Assembly (NCBI GenBank): GCA_039024295.1
Contig: JBCDIQ010000352.1
Location: 1 to 5,980, forward strand
DNA from: JBCDIQ01 sp039024295
GTDB taxonomy: Bacteria > Bacteroidota > Bacteroidia > J057
DNA length: 5,980 nt
Reading direction: 5' to 3'
Shown: positions 1-5,257 of the stretch, one piece after another
How positions within the stretch are numbered: position 1 is the first letter of the stretch
Layout: each line of letters begins with the position of its first letter
Program-made: the position numbers and the translations under genes
Notes under the pieces: generated by a model
Told to the model about the DNA's origin: nothing
Databases searched by the model: none
The model's input: the letters and a program-made list of their open reading frames with translations, nothing else

Positions 1-1576
1 CACTGTCGGGGGAAATTCCCAAAACAGAACTGATTTCTTTCGAGGATAGGTTCAGCCGGACCAGCGCAATGAGCTTAAATTCATTTTGTGTGAGGTCAGG
101 GAATTGTTGGCTCAGCTGCTTGATGAGATTGGGATGAACACTTTCAAAGTGTTTCCGAAAATCACGCCAGTCTTTATCCACTCGTAGGATCGAATCGATT
201 TGTCGGGACAAAGCATCCAGTTTGGGACGGTGTTCTTTTGAAACTTGGGGTTTCAATTCCTTTAATTCTGCTTTTAGCCCGGAAATCAGTTCGTTTTTCT
301 GGACAAAATTAAACGTATAGGAAGTGAGTTCCTGTTCTTTGGTGGTGATCACTTCTGCAAGCTGGGTACTTTTTTCTTCTGCCTGATTCAGGTCTTGCTG
401 CTTTTTGTAGAGCCGTTTGTTTTGGCGTTGGAGAAGCCCCCATGAAATGGCCATGACCGCAAGGATCCCAAGCCCCAAGGCCAATTTGGTCAAGCGATCC
501 GTGGTGTTTTTTTCCCGAAGCAGGTCCAGGTTTTTTTGAGCGATTTTTAACTCTTGTTCCTTTTCTTCAAATGACCGTTTGGCTTCCATTTGAGCGATGA
601 TCCTCGACTTTTCTTCATTAAACAGGGAGTCTTTAATGTTCAGGTACTGATCATAGTATTGGATGGCTTTTGTATAATTACTCGTCCGCACTTCCAGGTC
701 CTTAGACGTATTGTATACCTCCTTCTGGATTTTTTTCAGCTGGTAAGTTTCAGCCAGTTCTCGACTGGAGGAGAGATACCTGCGGGCCTGGCCAATGTCA
801 TTTTTCTGTAAAAACGCCCAACCGATGTAATGGTAGTTCTCTGCAAGCCCTACATGGTCATTCCTGGAACTGCCTGCTTCAACCGCCAGTAGAAAATAGG
901 AGATGGCATCAGTAAATTTATTTCGTTCCAGGGCAATTTTCCCCAGTTTGCTATTGGCCTCCGCAATCCCATACAGGAAATTAGTGGATTTATGAATGTC
1001 CAATGCTTGGGTGAGGTACAGGTAGGCCTGGTCAAATTCCCCTTGCCGGATCAGTAAATCAGCCATTTTACTGTACGTGGTAGCGATTCTCGAATCCTGA
1101 CCAAGGCTACGGAAAATATCCAGTGCCTGTTCATACCGCTGCATGGCAATGTCATTTCGCACCTGATCCGCATAGGCCATGCCCAGGTTAAGCATGCTGT
1201 TGGCCATCCCAAGGGAATCTCCAAGAGCGGCATAATCCTTTTCTGCCTCCAGCAAAAACTTGAAGGACAGGTCCAGGTTGCCGCGTGCCCAGTGAGCTAC
1301 TCCGATGACACGGTTGGCAAAGGCCTTTCCAGCGGGGTAGGGGAGAATTTTGGCAATTTCCAATGCCTGGATGCCATAGCGCTCAGATTGATTGGGATCT
1401 ACAATCCAATACTCGTACCCAAGTTCATTGAGCAAGTCAACCTTTTCTTCATTCAAGGCTGTTTTTTGCTCGATGAGGGTTTTCAGGCTGTCAATTTTTT
1501 TGCGGTTGTCTCCCTGCTGGCCGTGTACCTTCGCCACCCATATCATCAGCAAACATATGTACCCAAGCGTTTTCAT
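1..1576 (-). CDS. Membrane-anchored TPR regulator with C-terminal LuxR-like HTH (C-terminus cut by window edge)
   Basis: The frame is open for 525 codons from ATG at 1576 to the left edge, without a stop. The N-terminus (MKTLGYICLLMIWVAKVHGQ) is a signal peptide. About seven tetratricopeptide repeats follow, roughly residues 42-78, 85-119, 125-161, 165-200, 204-240, 244-280 and 285-322. A charged coiled-coil linker (about 323-362) precedes a single hydrophobic segment at about 366-382, then a second coiled coil to about 450. Residues 494-525 (DLTQNEFKLIALVRLNLSSK, then EISSVLGISPDS) match the LuxR-like winged-helix/HTH that ends many Bacteroidota TPR proteins; perhaps 20-40 residues are missing. 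Inferred topology: periplasmic TPR sensor, one membrane span, cytoplasmic HTH that could bind DNA. Ligand and targets cannot be told. It may be co-transcribed with the 88-residue gene 61 bp upstream. The start is chosen because it gives the signal peptide; no Shine-Dalgarno sequence is present. Confidence 0.88.
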   Translation of the reverse strand, partial: MKTLGYICLLMIWVAKVHGQQGDNRKKIDSLKTLIEQKTALNEEKVDLLNELGYEYWIVDPNQSERYGIQALEIAKILPYPAGKAFANRVIGVAHWARGNLDLSFKFLLEAEKDYAALGDSLGMANSMLNLGMAYADQVRNDIAMQRYEQALDIFRSLGQDSRIATTYSKMADLLIRQGEFDQAYLYLTQALDIHKSTNFLYGIAEANSKLGKIALERNKFTDAISYFLLAVEAGSSRNDHVGLAENYHYIGWAFLQKNDIGQARRYLSSSRELAETYQLKKIQKEVYNTSKDLEVRTSNYTKAIQYYDQYLNIKDSLFNEEKSRIIAQMEAKRSFEEKEQELKIAQKNLDLLREKNTTDRLTKLALGLGILAVMAISWGLLQRQNKRLYKKQQDLNQAEEKSTQLAEVITTKEQELTSYTFNFVQKNELISGLKAELKELKPQVSKEHRPKLDALSRQIDSILRVDKDWRDFRKHFESVHPNLIKQLSQQFPDLTQNEFKLIALVRLNLSSKEISSVLGISPDS

Positions 1577-1637
1577 GAACAGGGAAAAAATAAACGACCC
1601 AATGTGATACCCTAACGAATGGCTTAACGGAAAGGAA

Positions 1638-1904
1638 TTATTCGGTGACCTCTTTTTTGAGTTTTTGTGCCAGCTTTACCTGGGGTTCATCCAGCAAGGT
1701 CTCATCCAGCTCAATGTCACGAATGATCTCAGAAAGGGTTGCAATTTTACTTTCCAACGGAAAAAATTTGTTGATGACAATTACCTTTTGGTCCAATACC
1801 ACGCAATATCCCCCCTTGAAATTGCCCTTTTCATACCGGATTTGGTACCCCTGACTTTTGAGGAGGTTCTGAAGCTTTTCCTGGGTGGTTCTGGTAGCGC
1901 GCAT
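1638..1904 (-). CDS. Conserved-looking uncharacterised small protein (88 aa)
   Basis: A complete 88-residue frame from ATG at 1904 to TAA at 1638-1640. It has no signal peptide or membrane segment and reads as a small soluble alpha/beta protein. A basic N-terminal helix (about 5-17) leads into QGYQIRYEKGNFKGGYC at about 18-34, then a hydrophobic strand VVLDQKVIVINKFFPLESK (35-53), and an acidic C-terminal helical half ending KLAQKLKKEVTE. The central pattern, an RxEKGNFKGGYC segment followed by a V-I-V-I-N-K strand and PLE, recalls small hypothetical proteins of Bacteroidota that I know only as uncharacterised. It overlaps no stronger frame and fits its spacing. It is transcribed away from the amidohydrolase gene and lies directly upstream of the TPR regulator on the same strand, so the two may share a transcript. 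I assign no function. Confidence 0.75.
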   Translation of the reverse strand: MRATRTTQEKLQNLLKSQGYQIRYEKGNFKGGYCVVLDQKVIVINKFFPLESKIATLSEIIRDIELDETLLDEPQVKLAQKLKKEVTE

Positions 1905-1934
1905 CTGGCAGTTTTTTGCGTGAAGATAGGAAAA

Positions 1935-1965
1935 ATTGGGAGATGGTTTTGAAGTGCTAACTTTG
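1935..1965 (+). promoter_or_regulatory. Bacteroidota-type promoter of the amidohydrolase gene
   Basis: ATTG at 1935-1938 (near the -33 consensus TTTG) is followed after 19 bp by TAACTTTG at 1958-1965, a full match to TAnnTTTG. The 19-bp spacing is the same as in the tRNA-Gln promoter in this window. Transcription would start at about 1971-1973, leaving a leader of only about 16 nt before the ATG at 1989. Confidence 0.6.
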
Positions 1966-1981
1966 CTTTCCGTGGTTTTAT

Positions 1982-1989
1982 CAAAGATA
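1982..1989 (-). promoter_or_regulatory. Candidate -7 element for the minus-strand 88-aa gene
   Basis: Read on the minus strand, 1989 to 1982 is TATCTTTG, a full match to the Bacteroidota -7 consensus TAnnTTTG, 78 bp before the ATG at 1904. No TTTG-like -33 element lies at the usual distance, and the site touches the start codon of the divergent amidohydrolase gene. This makes it a weak candidate. Confidence 0.25.
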
Positions 1990-3152
1990 TGCGCAATTCC
2001 CGCCTTCTTTTCGCTCCCTTAATCTTTTCCCCTAAAGAATGGTTGACCAACCATGTGCTGGAGATAGACCATCAGGGAACTGTGCTCGACCTAAGGCCCA
2101 GATTGCCACAAGATCAGCCAGAGGAGTTTTCTGGAGCTTTATGCCCAGGTTGGGTAAATGCCCATTGCCACCTGGAGCTTTCGATGCTTAAGGGAATAAT
2201 CCCAGAAGGAATTGGAATGGTCCCTTTTGTTTCAGAAGTGGTAGGGAAGCGCCAAAACTTCTCAATAGAAGAAATTCAAGCGTCTGCCCAAGCAGCATTG
2301 GAGCACCTGGAGGAAACAGGGACCAGGTTGCTCGGAGATATTTGCAATACGGACATTACAGCAGAGATCAAGTGGCAGTCGAATCGGGTACTGACACATA
2401 GTTTCATAGAACTGCTTGGATTAGTTCCCGCTAAGGCTGAAGCCATCACGAAAGCAGGAAGGGAATTGTTGAAGAGGTTTGAGGGACTATCGGCTTCCCT
2501 TACCCTTCATGCACCTTACTCTGTTTCAGAGCCCTTGAGAAATACCATTTATGCTAACCCAGGAAAAGTATTGTCGATCCATCTTCTTGAATCAGCGGCA
2601 GAAGTGGAACTCTTTGCAACTGGTAAGGGTCCTTTTTTGGACTTCTTTTCCGGTTTAGGAATTGAGTTTTCACCATTTGAAGCTTCCCATCCTACAGCGC
2701 ATGTGTTGCAGGGACTTCCGCAGGATCAGCAGGTCCTCTGGGTACACAATCGATTGATGGGGGAGTCCCTCATGCTGGAAGTAGCTCTAAATTACCCGAA
2801 TGCCTTCTTTTGTCTGTGTCCGAGGTCGAATCAATACCTCCATGGAAGTCTGCCTCCGGCAGAGCAGTTTTTACAGGTGACTGATCGGGTTTGTTTGGGA
2901 ACTGACAGCCTGGCAAGCAACCATTCGTTGGATATTTGGGAGGAGGTGAAGTGCCTAAACGGGCATTTCCCCCAGATTGAGCTGCACACATTGATCAAAT
3001 GGTCCACTTACAACGGAGCAAAAGCATTGGGGAACTTACAGGAGGCGGGTCGGTTTATTCGAGGAGCTCGGCCAGGTATTCTCCACTTAAATGGCATAAA
3101 TCAGGACCTTAGACAGCTTACAACAGAATCGAGTGTGGAGCCTTTGGGATAA
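1989..3152 (+). CDS. Amidohydrolase-superfamily metal-dependent deaminase/hydrolase (ADE/ATZ-TRZ-like)
   Basis: A complete 387-residue protein of the cytosine-deaminase/chlorohydrolase branch of the amidohydrolase superfamily: a short N-terminal beta-sandwich part (1-50) and a TIM barrel. Expected metal and catalytic positions are all visible: H59 and H61 in NAHCHLE, HAPYSVS at 174-180, H198 with E201 in IHLLESAAE, H253 in WVHN, and D306 in LGTDSLAS. Such enzymes use one divalent metal to hydrolyse an amino or halogen group from a heterocycle. The substrate cannot be read from sequence; aminodeoxyfutalosine deaminase (menaquinone route), S-adenosylhomocysteine/guanine-type deaminases and uncharacterised Bacteroidota paralogues are all possible. 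No signal peptide, so cytoplasmic. The C-terminal segment GRFIRGARPGILHL (354-367) has PG where relatives often have AD. The start at 1989 fits the promoter just upstream. It is probably monocistronic, since the next gene is 114 bp away. Confidence 0.88.
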   Translation: MRNSRLLFAPLIFSPKEWLTNHVLEIDHQGTVLDLRPRLPQDQPEEFSGALCPGWVNAHCHLELSMLKGIIPEGIGMVPFVSEVVGKRQNFSIEEIQASAQAALEHLEETGTRLLGDICNTDITAEIKWQSNRVLTHSFIELLGLVPAKAEAITKAGRELLKRFEGLSASLTLHAPYSVSEPLRNTIYANPGKVLSIHLLESAAEVELFATGKGPFLDFFSGLGIEFSPFEASHPTAHVLQGLPQDQQVLWVHNRLMGESLMLEVALNYPNAFFCLCPRSNQYLHGSLPPAEQFLQVTDRVCLGTDSLASNHSLDIWEEVKCLNGHFPQIELHTLIKWSTYNGAKALGNLQEAGRFIRGARPGILHLNGINQDLRQLTTESSVEPLG

Positions 3153-3232
3153 TTCTAACATATCTGGGTTACCCTTGCCTGGAATTGCGCATAAAAAGGC
3201 AGTGATTTTCGTTATATTCTGGTGAGGCTGAT

Positions 3233-3247
3233 GTCGTCTGAGACGAC
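3233..3247. promoter_or_regulatory. Perfect 15-nt dyad, possible operator or leader hairpin
   Basis: GTCGTCTGAGACGAC is a perfect inverted repeat of 7 bp around one central G. It ends 19 bp before the ATG at 3267 of the small secreted protein. Its position suggests an operator for a dimeric regulator. As RNA the short centre would make a strained hairpin, so DNA binding is more likely than RNA folding. The regulator is unknown. Confidence 0.35.
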
Positions 3248-3266
3248 CAAGTATTCACATCTTTCT

Positions 3267-3743
3267 ATGAAATCATTTGTTTTCCTCATCCTTCTCTTGG
3301 CTGCTCAATGGAGTTTTGCCCAACGTCCTCCTTATGATTTAGCTGCTGGATTTCGGACTGGCCCCACAACAGGGGTTAACCTCAAAGGATTTTTTTCTGA
3401 CAATTCAGCTGCGGAAGGAATCCTGGGCTGGCGCCGAAATGGCCTTTACCTCGCAGGGCTGTATGAATTTCACCTTCCCCTTGCTGACCTCGACGGTAAC
3501 CAGTTTTTTGTTTACCTCGGAGGAGGTGCACATGTTGCCCACCGGGAAGGGAGATGGTCACCTATTTTCGAGGACGAGTTCCGTCAAACTGATGTAGGCC
3601 TGGATGGGGTTATCGGGCTTGAGCTGGCCCTTGATTACCTTCCATTTGCCTTCTCCCTTGACTATAAACCAGGGCTGAATTTCAACAATCCCGATGTCTA
3701 CTGGAATGACCTTGGCTTGTCGGTGCGTTTTATTCTGAAATAG
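3267..3743 (+). CDS. Small secreted outer-membrane-like beta-barrel protein (uncharacterised)
   Basis: I place the start at ATG 3267, giving 158 residues, because it opens with a clear signal peptide (MKSFVFLILLLAAQWSFAQ, cleavage likely near residue 18-19). Upstream in-frame starts at 3222 (GTG) and 3231 (ATG) would put about 12-15 polar residues before it and would take in the dyad. The mature part has alternating short beta segments rich in glycine and aromatics: YDLAAGFRTGPTTGVNLK, then NSAAEGILGWRRNGLYLAGL, then FFVYLGGGAHV. It ends with VGLDGVIGLELALDYLPFAF, SLDYKPGLNF and GLSVRFILK. This fits a small outer-membrane barrel and resembles short uncharacterised Bacteroidota envelope proteins. 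About 140 mature residues would allow roughly eight strands. No enzymatic motif is visible. Its stop lies 7 bp from the stop of the convergent aminopeptidase gene. Confidence 0.8.
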   Translation: MKSFVFLILLLAAQWSFAQRPPYDLAAGFRTGPTTGVNLKGFFSDNSAAEGILGWRRNGLYLAGLYEFHLPLADLDGNQFFVYLGGGAHVAHREGRWSPIFEDEFRQTDVGLDGVIGLELALDYLPFAFSLDYKPGLNFNNPDVYWNDLGLSVRFILK

Positions 3744-3750
3744 GGACGAG

Positions 3751-5049
3751 TTAAACGCCTACTTTCTGCATCAAGGCTTCAATTTCCTCTACCTCACGAG
3801 GAATATTCGCCATCATGTCATGGGGGCCATCATGGGTCACCAGGATGTCATTTTCGATGCGGATTCCCATATTTTCCTCAGGAATATAAATGCCGGGTTC
3901 GCAGGTGAAAATCATGCCTGCTTCCATCGGCAGATAACGGTTGCCCACATCATGGGTATCGAGTCCGAGGAAGTGAGAAGTCCCGTGCATGAAATACTTT
4001 TTGTAAGCAGGTAAATCCGGGTTTTGGTTTTTTACCTCTTCCATGGTGATCAGGTCCAGGTCAACCAGCTCCTTGGTCATCAACTGGCCTACCTCCTTGT
4101 GGTAATCCTCGATCAGGGTTCCCGGCACCAGCATTTCGATAGCAGCCTTCTGCACTCGAAGTACGCTGTTGTACACCGCTTTCTGGCGATCAGTAAAGCT
4201 TCCGCTCACAGGTATAGTGCGGCTGAGGTCGGCGGAGTAGTTGGCATATTCTGCACCAAAATCCATCAGGAGAAGGTCTCCAGCCGCACAAGGTGCTTTA
4301 TTCTCAATGTAGTGAAGCACGCAGGCATTGGCTCCACTCGCAATGATGGGGTCATATGCATGACCAGTGGCGCGTCTACGGAGAAATTCATGGGTGATTT
4401 CCGCTTCGATTTCATATTCGGTGACACCTGGACGCACAAATGCAAGGACCCGACGGAAAGCGTGTTCTGTGATGTCCATCGCAACCTGCAAGGCATCAAT
4501 CTCCGGCTGGGCTTTTATGGCTCGTAAGCTTGTCAGGATAGGCGCAGCCCGGTGAATCGCATGTGCAGGAAATTGATCGGTGAACATCTGCGCCAATTTA
4601 TGGCCCGAAGTATGCGTTGAAAGGCTGTTTCGCTCGTGTTCATTGATATCAAGGTAAACCGCGTCAAAATGACCTACCATCCCTCGTAATGCACTTTCCA
4701 ATTCATCATACCAGCGAACAGTTTGCACGCCTGAAGCCTCTTTTGCCTCCTCCTTGCTGTATTTCCAGCCCTCCCAAGTTTGAATATGTTCATTGGTCTT
4801 TCGAATGAACAGCATTTCCTTCCATTTGGGATTGGGCGCATCCGGGAACAAGAGCAACACCACCTCTTCCTGGTCGAGTCCAGAGAGGTAAAGGAGGTTG
4901 CTATTTTGAACAAAACGGTAGTACCCATCTGCATTATTTGCGACCAATTCATTGGCGGAAAGCAAGGCAATGGTATTGGGTTTCATGCGGGCCACAAACC
5001 GTTTGCGGTTTTCGATATACAGGGATGCTGGGAGCGGATCGTACTTCAT
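3751..5049 (-). CDS. pepP: Xaa-Pro aminopeptidase (M24B, PepP-type)
   Basis: A complete 432-residue protein, close to the length of E. coli PepP (about 440). Residues 5 to about 135 form the creatinase/prolidase-like N-terminal domain (AMP_N). Residues from about 182 to 425 form the pita-bread catalytic domain. All five dinuclear metal ligands are seen: D263 (LMDFGAEY), D274 (SADLSRT), H355 (MHGTSHF), E384 (CEPGIYIP) and E399 (GIRIENDI). The supporting catalytic residues H246 (LHYIEN), H359, H366 (THDVG) and R397 are also present. The enzyme removes the N-terminal residue from peptides whose second residue is proline, usually with Mn2+. There is no signal peptide, so it should act in the cytoplasm in peptide turnover. 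It is a lone minus-strand gene between a convergent and a divergent neighbour, so it is probably monocistronic. I see no consensus promoter upstream of 5049. Confidence 0.96.
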   Translation of the reverse strand: MKYDPLPASLYIENRKRFVARMKPNTIALLSANELVANNADGYYRFVQNSNLLYLSGLDQEEVVLLLFPDAPNPKWKEMLFIRKTNEHIQTWEGWKYSKEEAKEASGVQTVRWYDELESALRGMVGHFDAVYLDINEHERNSLSTHTSGHKLAQMFTDQFPAHAIHRAAPILTSLRAIKAQPEIDALQVAMDITEHAFRRVLAFVRPGVTEYEIEAEITHEFLRRRATGHAYDPIIASGANACVLHYIENKAPCAAGDLLLMDFGAEYANYSADLSRTIPVSGSFTDRQKAVYNSVLRVQKAAIEMLVPGTLIEDYHKEVGQLMTKELVDLDLITMEEVKNQNPDLPAYKKYFMHGTSHFLGLDTHDVGNRYLPMEAGMIFTCEPGIYIPEENMGIRIENDILVTHDGPHDMMANIPREVEEIEALMQKVGV

Positions 5050-5114
5050 AGAGAGGGATTTTTAATAGGTTCAAATAAAGAAAATAAAATTCAGGGAAAA
5101 TAATCCCTCGGGCT

Positions 5115-5145
5115 TTTGTAATAGCTAGAGATTTACTTAAATTTG
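5115..5145 (+). promoter_or_regulatory. Strong Bacteroidota-type promoter for tRNA-Gln and prs
   Basis: TTTG at 5115-5118, a 19-bp spacer, then TAAATTTG at 5138-5145: both elements match the consensus TTTG / TAnnTTTG exactly. Transcription should start near 5151-5153, about 20 nt before the tRNA. No second promoter fits between the tRNA and prs, so it probably serves both. Confidence 0.75.
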
Positions 5146-5171
5146 CCACCCGAATCAACTAATAGGTTCAT

Positions 5172-5243
5172 TGACCCATGGTGTAATTGGCAACACTACT
5201 GATTTTGGTTCAGTCATTCTAGGTTCGAGTCCTAGTGGGTCAA
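5172..5243 (+). tRNA. trnQ: tRNA-Gln (anticodon UUG)
   Basis: A full cloverleaf can be drawn. The acceptor stem is 5172-5178 with 5236-5242 (TGACCCA/TGGGTCA, seven pairs). The D stem is 5181-5184 with 5193-5196. The anticodon stem is 5198-5202 with 5210-5214 (ACTGA/TCAGT), around the loop TTTTGGT with anticodon TTG at 5205-5207. The T stem is 5219-5223 with 5231-5235 (CTAGG/CCTAG), with loop TTCGAGT. The discriminator is A5243. CCA is not encoded, so it must be added after transcription. It reads CAA codons, and CAG by wobble. Confidence 0.97.
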
Positions 5244-5257
5244 CAACTAAATCCCCC

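Noticed and set aside
1292..1615. Plus-strand frame of 107 codons at the start of the TPR gene
   Set aside because: It is antisense to the signal peptide and first TPRs of a continuous 525-codon frame, and its composition is that of a shadow frame.
1781..2050. Minus-strand frame of 89 codons across the divergent gap
   Set aside because: It overlaps the 88-aa gene in another frame, covers the promoter region and the start of the amidohydrolase gene, and its sequence is low-complexity basic.
3184..3220. Possible promoter for the secreted-protein gene (ATTG at 3184-3187, TATATTCT at 3213-3220)
   Set aside because: The spacing is 25 bp and the -7 element has two mismatches to TAnnTTTG, so it is too weak to list.
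3737..3766. Imperfect dyad GAAATAG / CTACTTTC over the two convergent stops, as a bidirectional terminator
   Set aside because: The stem is short, AT-rich and bulged, the loop is long and no T-run follows.
4024..4527. Plus-strand open frame of 167 codons opposite the aminopeptidase gene
   Set aside because: It lies fully antisense to a gene with every M24 motif intact. Its translation is Cys- and His-rich with no recognisable domain, as expected from a shadow frame.
5072..5079. Minus-strand TTTATTTG as a -7 element for pepP
   Set aside because: It has one mismatch at the most conserved A, and no -33 element lies at 19-21 bp. AT-rich leaders give such matches often.
4780..5103. Plus-strand frame of 107 codons over the pepP start
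   Set aside because: It is mostly antisense to the N-terminal domain of pepP, has no promoter and has no recognisable domain.
5093..5108. Short inverted repeat AGGGA-AAATAA-TCCCT between pepP and the tRNA promoter
   Set aside because: The stem is only 5 bp, has no T-tract and lies in a divergent gap where no terminator is expected.
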